Shown here one piece after another: positions 26,432 through 35,189 of a stretch of DNA of 64,000 bases. Location: NCBI GenBank assembly GCA_942492855.1, contig OW818647.1, positions 496,001 to 560,000 of the forward strand, given 5' to 3'. Position numbers and translations under genes: made by a program. Each line of letters opens with the position of its first letter. Position 1 is the stretch's first letter. This DNA is from G963677485 sp942492855 (GTDB lineage: Bacteria > Armatimonadota > HRBIN16). The notes below the pieces were generated by a model. That model was not told where the DNA came from, ran no database searches, and saw only the letters and a program-made list of their open reading frames with translations.

Positions 26432-27505
26432 CTACCCTTTCAGTTCACGGACCTTCGCGGTGCCGTAGCGCAGGGTTTCGTCCAGCAAAGCTTCCAGACT
26501 GGCCAGCGGGCAGTCGGGGGTAATCCCGTTACCGGCGGTCATCATCAACCGACCCTCTGGACGCTGGTAGGTGTCGATCATGAACCGCACCTCCTGCCGC
26601 ACGTCTTCCGGTGTGCCCCACGGGATGGTCTGCTGCACATCCATACCCGCCAGGATGGTGATCTGGCTGCCAAACTTCTCGGCGATTTCCCGCTCATCCA
26701 TCGTGTATTTTTGAATCGGGTGGATCACATCTAGCCCAATTTTGATAAACTCGGGCATGAACGGCGTGACGCATCCGCAGGTGTGCAGCCAGAAGTGCAT
26801 ACCCAGCTCGTGGGCTTTGCCGATCATCTGAGCATAGTAGGGCTCAAAGAACTCCTTGAACACTTTTGGCGAAAAGAAGGTAGAGTTTTGGGTGCCCAGA
26901 TCATCGCTGACAAATACACCGTCGCAATGACCTTCATGCTTCAGTCTCTCCAAAACACCGCAGTAATAGTCGGCCAAAGCCGCATACAGCCGATGGGTCT
27001 CCTCGGGGTAATATGCGTAGTCGGTCAGGCAGTTTTCCATCCCGCGCAGACTCCAGTGGCGTTCAAACAAAGTGAACCACCAGTGCCCCAAACGGTAACG
27101 TCCGTCGTCAGCCGGTATCCCCGCGCTCATCACCGCCGGTGAACTGGCTTTGGGGAAATTGTAAATCACTTCATCCAGCCGATCCCAATCGGGCATGGCG
27201 ATGTGGCTGTCGAGGGCGGCCGATATCTGCGTCGCATCAGCCTGGTACGGCAGCCAGCGGTACGAGGGGTCCAATGGATGCCCCTCAAACCCGCCCGCCA
27301 TCACGGCAGGAACCACCGAGATATCGCAGGGGTATTTGGCCAGCAAGGCCGCCGCCTCAGCCTCATGGACACCGAAAACAGCGGCACTGGTCCAGAAGTG
27401 ATGGAGCATCGGAACACGGGGTGCGGTTGACCGTCCCTCAATCACCGAAACCACCTCGTCACGGTTTAACGGACGGTATTCCACATGCTCATTTGACAAT
27501 GCCAT
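26432..27505 (-). CDS. URO-D superfamily protein (second, divergent)
   Basis: A 357-aa TIM-barrel protein of the URO-D/methyltransferase superfamily. The zinc motif region reads FWLHTCGCVTPF with a later TPDCPLAS, as in MtaA-like members, and the HemE porphyrin-binding Arg motif is missing. The ATG at 27505 was preferred: it lies 1 nt after the stop of the upstream gene, behind a GGGGAC site, and the frame's extra 17 residues would overlap that gene. Coupled translation with the macro-like gene suggests a shared pathway. It is only distantly similar to the other URO-D-like protein at 16 kb. Confidence 0.85.
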   Translation of the reverse strand: MALSNEHVEYRPLNRDEVVSVIEGRSTAPRVPMLHHFWTSAAVFGVHEAEAAALLAKYPCDISVVPAVMAGGFEGHPLDPSYRWLPYQADATQISAALDSHIAMPDWDRLDEVIYNFPKASSPAVMSAGIPADDGRYRLGHWWFTLFERHWSLRGMENCLTDYAYYPEETHRLYAALADYYCGVLERLKHEGHCDGVFVSDDLGTQNSTFFSPKVFKEFFEPYYAQMIGKAHELGMHFWLHTCGCVTPFMPEFIKIGLDVIHPIQKYTMDEREIAEKFGSQITILAGMDVQQTIPWGTPEDVRQEVRFMIDTYQRPEGRLMMTAGNGITPDCPLASLEALLDETLRYGTAKVRELKG

Positions 27506-27506
27506 T

Positions 27507-28058
27507 TTAAGTCCCCTGAAGTATCGATCGATACGGCTCGGACTTGGAGTCACCACAACAGGCCAGTTTCACGCAACTCAAGCCTTGCCCATTGGCGATC
27601 ACTACCTGTTTGATGATCTCTGCCGCCTGCTCCACACTCCAGTGAACCAGACTGTCCGCCACATCCACTATCATCACACTTTTCGCGCCGAGTGACTTCG
27701 CCTTGTTAAGGGCTGTAGCCAATCCGTCCAGCACGGCCTGCGTGCTGCTGAAGTTCAGGTCATCAATCACATTTACATATAGTATGTTTTTCAACGGCAG
27801 CAGACCACGTCCTGCCACCGCGATACCACCCATGGGCAGCGGAACCTGCTGGCGGAGCTCATCTTCCACATCCTGACCAGCCTCGTCGCGCACCCACTTT
27901 GCGGCCCCTTTACCCAGCCAGCACATTGAGTTACCCAGCACCACAAGCGCATCGGCTTTTGTGCGGTTCAAGTGGTGGTTGGTGTATAACTGCACACGGA
28001 TGTTATTTACCGTGGTGCTCCATTTGGGGCGGGGATACCAGTCTTCAAAGGGGTTCAT
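27507..28058 (-). CDS. Macro-domain-like protein
   Basis: A 183-aa protein resembling the macro (ADP-ribose-binding) fold: DALVVLGNSMCWLGKGAAKWVRDEAG matches the N-A-x-N...G-G-x-x-x-x-I-x-x-A-A-G pattern in spacing, shown over residues 36-61. A later GGIAVAGRGLLPLKNILYVNVID gives the second phosphate-binding strand. The family removes or binds ADP-ribose and O-acetyl-ADP-ribose. The key Asn/Gly residues are only partly conserved, so ligand and activity are uncertain. AGGTGA precedes the ATG. It is the first gene of a two-gene unit with the URO-D-like gene, 1 nt apart. Confidence 0.65.
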   Translation of the reverse strand: MNPFEDWYPRPKWSTTVNNIRVQLYTNHHLNRTKADALVVLGNSMCWLGKGAAKWVRDEAGQDVEDELRQQVPLPMGGIAVAGRGLLPLKNILYVNVIDDLNFSSTQAVLDGLATALNKAKSLGAKSVMIVDVADSLVHWSVEQAAEIIKQVVIANGQGLSCVKLACCGDSKSEPYRSILQGT

Positions 28059-28160
28059 GATCTGTCACCTGTGCTTGGATACGGCCAGATGGCCGTGTAT
28101 ATATCTATGCCCATTTTACCCTAATGCTCGCCGAGGTGTGGGTTCCTGCCGTCGGCAGGT

Positions 28161-28327
28161 GGTTTGGATCGCAGATGGTTCGCCCACGCTGCCGCGGGTT
28201 TAGTCACCCCACGGGACTGCGTCCCTAGACGGGGTTCCCTCACCGCGCGTCAAGCTATTTGCAGCCAGCAAGCGGGCGCAGGGAGCCCTCCGCCAACGCC
28301 CGCAGGAGCGTAGCGACGCAGGCAGCC
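28161..28327. repeat. About 170-bp dispersed repeat, copy 2
   Basis: Second copy of 18634-18802, same orientation. A fragment (gctgccgcgggtttag) recurs at 28465-28480. These repeats fill the 634-bp gap between two genes, in which I find no believable coding region. Confidence 0.75.
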
Positions 28328-28579
28328 ATCTGATCAGAGACGGGTGATGGAGCCCCCTGGGGCGATGGAACCCGTCGACACGGCGCTGGTCAACTTCTTT
28401 GTCAGGTGCATCGAATTGTCGTACAAACCGGGGCCACAGGCTTAGTTCGCAGGATATCAGCACCGCTGCCGCGGGTTTAGAACTATTACTGACCCCCGCG
28501 CCCTGAAGGACGCGGCTTATTAGCCGAAAAGCCGGCTGCGGTAATACCGGCACCCAGACTGCTTCAGCAGGCTTGATGG

Positions 28580-28606
28580 TCAATAGCCGAGACATTTATG
28601 TCGCGG
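28580..28606. repeat. Solo right end of the 137-bp element
   Basis: All 27 bases match the right inverted repeat of the element at 749-885. Upstream, actgcttcagcagg matches part of the interior, but the left end is missing, so this is a truncated copy. Confidence 0.8.
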
Positions 28607-28692
28607 TAACGGCTCATTGATGCCATTCTCGATCGGTTGCCATTCAAGGCTTCGGATGCCCACAAGGGGCATACCTACGGCGAGACCTGCTA

Positions 28693-30663
28693 CTACGGTC
28701 TACCAAAACCCGTCTGCGCTGATGCCTCCAAGGCCCTCAATCGGGCCTTAATGGCCCGGTTTCCAGGCGCAGCCTCATGCATCTTGCGTAAGGCCGAAAT
28801 GGCTCCCCCCTCGTTGCCGATCAAATTCACCGCCAACTGGTCCGCCCGCCGTGACCGCATGATGCCAACCAAATGTGATGCTCCGTAAAAAGTGGCCAAA
28901 ATCCATAGGATATCGAAGAGACGTTCATAGCTGTCTGGCACAACCTGTTCTAATATGAGCATGATGACGATACTTGTGAGTAGCGCGATCTGTATCCATT
29001 TGTCTTCGTCGTTGAGCAGGCATGAGATGGTCATAAACATCATCTCGTCATCGTTCAAGGTATCGAAAGCCCTTGGTGATACCATCACCTTATGGCCGTC
29101 CTTCTGCACCGATATCTCGCGATAGGCATGGAGACTGTTGATCATCTGTATGTCCGGGTAGCCGATGGCGCGTTGTGGTGAAAACACCTCGATTCCATGT
29201 TGCAGCATCAAAAGTCGTTCCTTGTAATCCTCCGTATAAGATGGCAAGACACTCCGGAATAGCGCATCTTCGCGCTTCTGCAGCAACGCCAGCACACCAA
29301 TATACGCGAATATCGGGATAAAAATCACAAAGGGCATTATCGAATAGGGAGCCCGTCCTGACCAATACCTAGACAGCGCTATCGCGATGATGAAGCCACC
29401 TACTATAACAAGCATGTGCTGGGTACGCATCCGCTGTACCTCAGGATACGCGGCCAGACGGTCGGTGGCATCAAGCAATCTCGACAGTCTGATGTTTCTC
29501 AATACTTCAAAGCCTGCGATGGGAATTAATAGACTGATGACCATCGGAACGAAAACTGCCCAGTTCACCAGACCAGGCTTAAACCACATCGCATAGAGGT
29601 CAAGTTGATGTATGAAGGACGCAGAGATTGCATAGCACAGTAATATTTGTGTAGCCATCATAGTAAGGAGATCGATGCGGACGGCCGCAGTCAGTCGCTC
29701 CTTGTCTGGCAGATCAGGTATGCGTGATAACCGGATAATCACGATCACTACGAATAACGGCGCGATCATCAGGTAGAGCAGCGGCCAATAGTCAGCGTTA
29801 GTCAGATTGACCGATACCACCATATGGCCCAATTCTGGATGCCTTCTCAAGTCGTAGACATTGGTTCTTGTCGTGTGCTGGTCAGGGCTCAATGCGGGCA
29901 GCATCTGCGCGGAATCCGATACCCTTACGATGCCAGGTGTCTCGATGCCCTGCTTCTGAAGCATCTTTAGTATCTGGTCGAGGGGCAACGTATCCCGGTA
30001 GTTCCTGAGCCCGAACCGCGTGCTGTCCTTCACAATCATCGCCACGGTGTAGTCATGATCCTGAATGACGTAGGTGTGCCGGTCCATATCCTTGTTATAC
30101 GGCAGCCGCATGAGGTGGTCAAACAACAGATTCGGTGATACTGACTTTGGGGCCACGACCCATATCTTAGATACCGCCGGCATAACCTGCACGAAGATGA
30201 AGTACCGTCGATAGTTCGCAGCAGGGGTCGGAACCGCACTTGGCAGCAGACCTTGATGGTTGAGAGTTTTCAATTGAGCTGACTTAAGATATGGTCCTTT
30301 GATGTATGCCGGAGCTCGAAAACCGTAACCTGCATTCATATAAGGGTCGTCAAACTCATAAGGTGGAGAATTGACGAGAGGAGGAGGTGGCATCGGGATG
30401 GGCTTATTCTGAGGTTTGGATGGCGCACCGGTCGCACCGGGTGCTGGCCACGAGTCGCGCATATCATACTTCGGCGGGTTCTTTGTTCCCAGTGGCGGCA
30501 GTTTGCGCTCCACAGGCCTGAAACCGCGGGCCGCATCAATGGAAGGAGCAGGGGGTGCCGGAGATGTGGGCTGGGTATTGGTATCGGCTTGAAGGCCTGG
30601 GTTCATCTCCCCGCACATAAACAACGCACATACCACAAGAAATGCAGCACACGGTCTGGACAT
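28693..30663 (-). CDS. Polytopic membrane protein with degenerate M48-like protease domain
   Basis: A 656-aa protein: signal peptide or anchor (1-26), Pro-rich linker (30-110), an extracytoplasmic domain (110-290), then about seven transmembrane helices between residues 292 and 598. The C-terminal part has HtpX/Ste24 (M48) layout: GHKVMVSPRAFDTLNDDEMM precedes where HExxH should be, but residues 541-550 read MMFMTISCLL with no His or Glu. The third-ligand motif ExxAD is SRRAD (604-608). It therefore looks like an inactive M48 relative, perhaps a membrane quality-control scaffold. The homology is by pattern, so moderate confidence. GGAGG precedes the ATG. Confidence 0.6.
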   Translation of the reverse strand: MSRPCAAFLVVCALFMCGEMNPGLQADTNTQPTSPAPPAPSIDAARGFRPVERKLPPLGTKNPPKYDMRDSWPAPGATGAPSKPQNKPIPMPPPPLVNSPPYEFDDPYMNAGYGFRAPAYIKGPYLKSAQLKTLNHQGLLPSAVPTPAANYRRYFIFVQVMPAVSKIWVVAPKSVSPNLLFDHLMRLPYNKDMDRHTYVIQDHDYTVAMIVKDSTRFGLRNYRDTLPLDQILKMLQKQGIETPGIVRVSDSAQMLPALSPDQHTTRTNVYDLRRHPELGHMVVSVNLTNADYWPLLYLMIAPLFVVIVIIRLSRIPDLPDKERLTAAVRIDLLTMMATQILLCYAISASFIHQLDLYAMWFKPGLVNWAVFVPMVISLLIPIAGFEVLRNIRLSRLLDATDRLAAYPEVQRMRTQHMLVIVGGFIIAIALSRYWSGRAPYSIMPFVIFIPIFAYIGVLALLQKREDALFRSVLPSYTEDYKERLLMLQHGIEVFSPQRAIGYPDIQMINSLHAYREISVQKDGHKVMVSPRAFDTLNDDEMMFMTISCLLNDEDKWIQIALLTSIVIMLILEQVVPDSYERLFDILWILATFYGASHLVGIMRSRRADQLAVNLIGNEGGAISALRKMHEAAPGNRAIKARLRALEASAQTGFGRP

Positions 30664-30832
30664 TAACTCTGCCTCCGGAAGCGATCTTTACAACCATCGT
30701 TTCATTATACGACCCTTTGTGTTTCGATTCCTTCCTGGTGTGACAGCATTTCGGCCCTTGTCCAAGGTCATGCCATGAAACATTATGTGATTCAGCTCGG
30801 GTTGGTTTTGGCCAGCCCGAGCATCATTCGGA

Positions 30833-31567
30833 TCAATCAGCCATGCTCAATCCAGCAAATTTGTTATAGATGGTTCGCGAATCGGTCCATCCCGCGATCC
30901 CTGTAGAAGACTTCACGAGATACTGACCATCAGTTCGTGTTTGCCCTTGTTGTCTAAACTGGGCAATCATGACCTTGCTTTTCGGCTTCAGTTGGATTGT
31001 AGCCTTGCCAGTTAGGTCAGGTGTTTTGTATATCGAGACAGGCTCTCGAACAGTCGCGGCTTGGCCTACGGGGTAAAACTTCTGCGGCACTAATCTCAGC
31101 TCACGATGTTTACTGTCCAGGACGTATTTATCTGTTTTTTTCCAAAAACCCATCCAGTCACGGACATAGATGTCGCCCTGCCCCTTGAATACAGGCCATC
31201 GCTGTAATATCCCCATCAGCTTTACGCCTTTGGTGTTGAATCCGTAAACCCAGTAAATGTCGTCTTCACTTGGACCTGGTGTGTGAACGGCGATTTCTTT
31301 GTACTTGTCCTTGGTATCGATATCTACTACCATGAAACCATCAACTGGTTCTACTGAATTGCTCATGGCTTTGTGTCCGCTCACCGTCAGCGTAAATGCA
31401 GATTTCTTTTCATTGTATGCGAGGAGGATTTTTTCCTTAACTCCATCGCTATTCAGGTCGACAGTTGCTGTCTTCATGAACCGTGGAGTCGATGCCGAGG
31501 CCACCGTCGATAGCACCATCATGACCGAAAGCACAGATAGCGAAGCCATTTCGATATGCCTGTTCAT
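30833..31567 (-). CDS. Secreted FG-GAP/SH3-like hypothetical protein
   Basis: A 244-aa exported protein. MNRHIEMASLSVLSVMMVLS is a signal peptide; the ATG at 31567 is set by GGAGG 9 nt upstream and by this signal, discarding 12 extra residues of the open frame. Residues 30-160 resemble a VCBS/FG-GAP-like beta domain (ATVDLNSDGVKEKILL, a calcium-loop-like motif). The last ~70 residues (REPVSIYKTPDLTGK ... GIAGWTDSR) look like a bacterial SH3 domain, often a cell-wall or peptide binder. Function unknown; an envelope role is likely. A promoter is visible at 31648-31676. Confidence 0.7.
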   Translation of the reverse strand: MNRHIEMASLSVLSVMMVLSTVASASTPRFMKTATVDLNSDGVKEKILLAYNEKKSAFTLTVSGHKAMSNSVEPVDGFMVVDIDTKDKYKEIAVHTPGPSEDDIYWVYGFNTKGVKLMGILQRWPVFKGQGDIYVRDWMGFWKKTDKYVLDSKHRELRLVPQKFYPVGQAATVREPVSIYKTPDLTGKATIQLKPKSKVMIAQFRQQGQTRTDGQYLVKSSTGIAGWTDSRTIYNKFAGLSMAD

Positions 31568-31647
31568 TTTTAAATTCCTCCCTGGAATTATGGCGAATCT
31601 CATGCCGTTTCAACAGTCATGTAAACGAGTGCTGATAAGGCAGATTT

Positions 31648-31676
31648 AGTGTAGCAGGAGTTTAATGTGAAATCAA
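31648..31676 (-). promoter_or_regulatory. Putative promoter of the SH3-domain gene
   Basis: On the minus strand TTGATT (31676-31671), 17-nt spacer, TACACT (31653-31648). It gives a leader of about 75 nt. Confidence 0.45.
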
Positions 31677-31854
31677 CCACATAACCGTCATTATTTGAGA
31701 TACTACAGCTATACACGGGTATGGTATTATGTCAGCCCCTTTAATAGTGAAAGAATCGCATAGGTATTTTTGTTAAGAGGCTTATCTATCAAACGGTCTT
31801 TAGGGTTGAGCTATATCAGCTACCTTGCCTCAAAGTCGTTCATCATCGGGCATA

Positions 31855-31883
31855 TTCTCAATGTGGTATCTCCGTGATATAAT
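31855..31883 (+). promoter_or_regulatory. Putative promoter of the DUF6785-like gene
   Basis: TTCTCA (31855-31860), 17-nt spacer, TATAAT (31878-31883). Transcription would start near 31890 and give a leader of about 154 nt. Confidence 0.55.
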
Positions 31884-32043
31884 CAGGCGTATAGTTCAGG
31901 CAGGATGAAATATCGAAGTTATCGTTTTGGCGCCACTTTTGCCGGCTGGTTACAAGTATCTACCGGGCCACACTTGGTATACTTCGAGGGCCGTGATATC
32001 ATTAAATGGTGTTTCTGCCAAAATCTCACACGAGCGGAGTACT

Positions 32044-34005
32044 ATGTCGCACAGCCATATATCACCTGAACCACCGGTTGAGGGTAAAACACGCGGGATC
32101 ACCTTCCGCGCGGTGTTACTTGGGTTCCTACTCATCCCTCCCATGTGCTGGTTCAACTTCAGTACTGAAGTTATACGCTACGCCGGACAACCCACTACCA
32201 TCTCATTGATGCCGCACGTGCTGGCTCTGTTGCTGGCCATGATTGGGATCAACACACTCATCGGACGTGTGGCTCCTAAGTGGAAATTCAGCGTCGCAGA
32301 GTTGATCACCTGCTACTTTATCGTGGCGATGGGCCAAACCATGGCCTCTCACGACCTTATTGAGGTGATGACCCCAATTCTTAGTTATGCCGTGAAGTAT
32401 CAAAACCCGGCAAATAAGTGGGGCACCGATATTCTGCCATATCTGCCCAACTGGCTATTTGTCACTGACGCGAAGTCAATTGAGCACTACTACATCGGCA
32501 ACTACAATTTCTGGCAGCTTAAAGAGATGAAGGTGTGGGCACTCCCACTCTTCATGTGGAGCTGCTTCTTTACCGTGCTTGCCTTTGGGCTTTTCTGCCT
32601 GAACGCACTGCTGCGCAAGCAGTGGACAGAGCGCGAACGACTGAGCTACCCTCTGGTGCAGTTCACCCTGGAAATCGCTCAGCCCCGAACCCCCATCTTT
32701 AAAAACAAAATGTTCTGGATCGCCTTTGGCATCGCAGCCATCCACGACATCTGGTTTGGTCTGGCGTCGCTTTACCCAAGCGTGCCGGTGCCGTATCAGC
32801 GGCTGACGCAGCTAGAGACGTTCATCACCAGCCCGCCGTGGAACGCCATCGGATACACTCCGCTGACCTTCTACCCGTGGATTGTGGGTATAGGTGTTCT
32901 TCTGCCTACCGACCTGCTGTTCTCGATGTGGTTCTTCTTCTGGATTTGGAAGCTGGAGCCTGTGATCGCAGCGCAGTACGGCTGGAACCAGATTCCTGGC
33001 TTCCCATTTGTGAACCAGCAGTCAGCCGGTGCCTACGCTGCTATCGCTGTGTTTACACTCTACACCGCACGCAAGGCCCTGGGCCGAGGCTTCAAGGCGA
33101 TCTTCGTGGGTGCAGGTGATGAAGACAAGGGTGAGCCACTGCCCTACCGCTGGGCGGCCCTGGGTTTCATTTTCACTTTGATCACTCTGTTCATCTTCTT
33201 CAAGGTGACAGGTATGAGCACATGGGTCATTTTGGCCACATTGGGCATCTACCTGGTGATCTCTGTGGCGGTCACCCGTATGCGTGCTGAGCTTGGTGTA
33301 CCTGCTCATGACCTTCACGATAGCGGCCCGCAACGGTTGATCCCGCTGCTTGGCCTGGCCAACATGAAGAACACGGACGTGGCCATGATGGCCGCACTGC
33401 AGGGCTTTAACCGTGCCTACCGAGCTCACCCGATGCCGGTTGGTGCAGAAGCCGTTCGTGGTGCTGAGCGCACCGGTGGAAGCATGCGCGTGATGTTCTG
33501 GGTGATGGTGGCCGCGGTGTTCTGGGCCTGTATCACCGGATTCTTCATCAACGTCGGCTTGAACTACGAATGGGGCGCTGCCTCTAAAGTGGATAGCCCT
33601 TATGTATCTACCATCTTCGGCTCTGAGCCATACAACATGATCAGCGGATATAAGGCTGGTTCGGTGGGTTCCATCCGAAGCAGTAATGTGGTCAGCGCGA
33701 TGCTGGTGGGCTTCCTCACGACCATCGCCCTCTCCATCACCCGTCTGCAGATCATCAACTTCCCGCTGCATCCGGTGGGATTTGCCATCAGTTCAAGCTG
33801 GTCAGGTAGTATGCTGTGGTTCTCACTGCTGGTGGCCTGGATATGCAAGACCTCGCTGATGAAGGTGGGCGGTTTGAAGCTCTTCCAAAAGGCGATGCCC
33901 TTCTTCCTGGGGCTCACGCTGGGAGAGTGCGTGCTTGGCACGTTCTGGTACTTCATGAGTGCTTTTGTGACACACAGCAAAACATTCATTGTGTGGCCCA
34001 TGTAA
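32044..34005 (+). CDS. DUF6785/DUF6784-type polytopic membrane protein
   Basis: A 653-aa membrane protein with about 12-14 transmembrane helices, resembling the large DUF6785/DUF6784 proteins frequent in Planctomycetes and Armatimonadota. Recognisable segments are FNFSTEVIRYAGQP after helix 1, FIVAMGQTMASHDLIEVMTP, a long loop with RERLSYPLVQFTLEIA, and HDLHDSGPQRLIPLLG late in the chain. The overall layout recalls oligopeptide transporters, but no function is established. ATG at 32044 was chosen for its GGAG site; the upstream open frame is not native-like. It has its own promoter and a strong terminator, so it is monocistronic. Confidence 0.8.
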   Translation: MSHSHISPEPPVEGKTRGITFRAVLLGFLLIPPMCWFNFSTEVIRYAGQPTTISLMPHVLALLLAMIGINTLIGRVAPKWKFSVAELITCYFIVAMGQTMASHDLIEVMTPILSYAVKYQNPANKWGTDILPYLPNWLFVTDAKSIEHYYIGNYNFWQLKEMKVWALPLFMWSCFFTVLAFGLFCLNALLRKQWTERERLSYPLVQFTLEIAQPRTPIFKNKMFWIAFGIAAIHDIWFGLASLYPSVPVPYQRLTQLETFITSPPWNAIGYTPLTFYPWIVGIGVLLPTDLLFSMWFFFWIWKLEPVIAAQYGWNQIPGFPFVNQQSAGAYAAIAVFTLYTARKALGRGFKAIFVGAGDEDKGEPLPYRWAALGFIFTLITLFIFFKVTGMSTWVILATLGIYLVISVAVTRMRAELGVPAHDLHDSGPQRLIPLLGLANMKNTDVAMMAALQGFNRAYRAHPMPVGAEAVRGAERTGGSMRVMFWVMVAAVFWACITGFFINVGLNYEWGAASKVDSPYVSTIFGSEPYNMISGYKAGSVGSIRSSNVVSAMLVGFLTTIALSITRLQIINFPLHPVGFAISSSWSGSMLWFSLLVAWICKTSLMKVGGLKLFQKAMPFFLGLTLGECVLGTFWYFMSAFVTHSKTFIVWPM

Positions 34006-34032
34006 TCCGCAACGCACGGGCAGAAACTACCG

Positions 34033-34068
34033 AAGGCCTCTGGAGACACCTCCAGAGGCCTTTTTTTT
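34033..34068 (+). terminator. Strong Rho-independent terminator
   Basis: A 12-bp perfect stem (aaggcctctgga / tccagaggcctt), 6-nt loop and a run of eight or more T, 28 nt after the DUF6785-like gene. Confidence 0.95.
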
Positions 34069-34221
34069 GCGTGGTGGGCGACCGTCGGTCGCCATTCCCA
34101 ATGACCGGTCCGGTTTTCCCTTTCCGGGCCGGTCTTTGAACACATGAAGGGGTGGGCATCGGACAGATAGGACCGATCATCTTGGTAGATAACCACGGGG
34201 GCTGTAAGGCGTTCGCAAGAA

Positions 34222-34241
34222 GGGCGATTCGCGAATCGCCC
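34222..34241. repeat. 20-bp perfect palindrome in a repeat-rich gap
   Basis: The arms gggcgattcg and cgaatcgccc meet without a loop. The 370-bp gap 34069-34438 also holds a diverged copy of the gcgaccggcggtcgc hairpin (about 34077) and an accggtccgg...ccgggccggt hairpin (34102-34133). No gene is seen in it. Confidence 0.6.
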
Positions 34242-34438
34242 CTACACACCAAACCACCATGGCAGTGAGGGTTCGTAGCGTGGGCTACCCGCCAGACCGC
34301 GCCGGACATCATCTGCACAGCCACCGTGAGCGTACCGCGAAACCGGCGCGGTCAGATACCAGATCGGCGTCGTCGGCGCCATCTAGGGATAGTTGGTCCT
34401 GTACCGGAAGGGCGGATATTGGCCCGCCCCGGCCGATA

Positions 34439-34588
34439 CTACAGCACACTTCTCCGGCTGCCCACCACGTCGAGAATCAACGCAACGACAGCGATTACCA
34501 AGATGGTGTGGATCATGTTTCCCCCGAAGTGGCCTAACAGACCGAACAACCATAGGATAAGCAGAACGACGAACACAATTCGCAGCAT
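34439..34588 (-). CDS. Small lmo0937-like membrane protein
   Basis: A 49-aa, two-helix membrane protein: MLRIVFVVLLILWLFGLLGH, a short glycine-rich turn (FGGN) and a second helix MIHTILVIAVVALILDVV. This matches the widespread lmo0937-family short proteins, whose function is unknown and which are often stress-linked. The ATG at 34588 was chosen over an earlier one because GGAGG lies 8 nt upstream and the family is this length. It ends a run of four same-strand envelope genes. Confidence 0.8.
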   Translation of the reverse strand: MLRIVFVVLLILWLFGLLGHFGGNMIHTILVIAVVALILDVVGSRRSVL

Positions 34589-34667
34589 GTGATGAGCCTC
34601 CGGCCAGCTATGGCCACAAATAAAAGGGCCGTGCCAGTGCCAATTCGACATCCGACACGGCTGTTAA

Positions 34668-34696
34668 GCGTGCTTGTCAACGCATGACAAGCACGC
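34668..34696 (-). terminator. 12-bp hairpin after the collagen-like gene
   Basis: Perfect stem gcgtgcttgtca / tgacaagcacgc, loop of 5 nt, 17 nt past the stop codon of the collagen-like gene. It has no U tract on the minus strand, so it may be an mRNA 3' stabiliser or a Rho-assisted terminator. Confidence 0.5.
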
Positions 34697-34713
34697 GGTA
34701 GTTCATCGGGTGA

Positions 34714-35088
34714 CTATTGGTCGCTTGGCGGGTTTTCGGCCGCAGGGGCACCCTCGGCTCCGGCGGCTCCAGTGGCGCCTTCAGCACCCGCGGCACCGGT
34801 TGTTCCTGTGTCACCAGTTGCTCCGGTATTACCCGTAGCACCTGTGGCACCAGTGGCGCCTGGTGCACCTTGAGCGGCCGGGGCAGCCGGAGCTCCGGGT
34901 TCACCCTGAACGCCCTGGACACCCTGATTACCTTGAGTGGACGGCGTGACATAAGTTGTCGATTCGCCACGGGGTGCCCACCAGGCGAAATAGCCGATCA
35001 TCAAAGCGACGATGACCACCACCAGGACGATTATCAGCGTCTGCGTGGCCGATCTTTCCCCGATTGGGTCTTGCGTGTAATTACTCAT
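34714..35088 (-). CDS. Collagen-like membrane-anchored protein
   Basis: A 124-aa protein. Residues 1-17 are cytoplasmic, residues 18-39 form one transmembrane helix (TLIIVLVVVIVALMIGYFAWW) and residues 52-110 are G-x-y triplets (QGVQGEPGAPAAP, GATGATGNTGATGDTG and so on) as in bacterial collagen-like proteins. The tail is acidic (AENPPSDQ). It should display a triple-helical stalk outside the membrane. The number of triplets is short, about 19-20, and may vary by slippage. AAGGAAAAGG precedes the ATG. Between the stalk-domain protein gene and the lmo0937-like gene. Confidence 0.85.
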   Translation of the reverse strand: MSNYTQDPIGERSATQTLIIVLVVVIVALMIGYFAWWAPRGESTTYVTPSTQGNQGVQGVQGEPGAPAAPAAQGAPGATGATGATGNTGATGDTGTTGAAGAEGATGAAGAEGAPAAENPPSDQ

Positions 35089-35189
35089 TTGGTATACCTT
35101 TTCCTTATCGAAACAGCTGAGCTGTATAGAGCACCCGGTATTGTCTACGGAGTGCGGGTGAAACGTGATCCATCCTGAGATGGCTAGAC

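Noticed and set aside
28200..28595. 131-aa open reading frame in the minus strand
   Set aside because: It runs through dispersed repeats, has no ribosome site and a low-quality Arg/Pro-rich translation.
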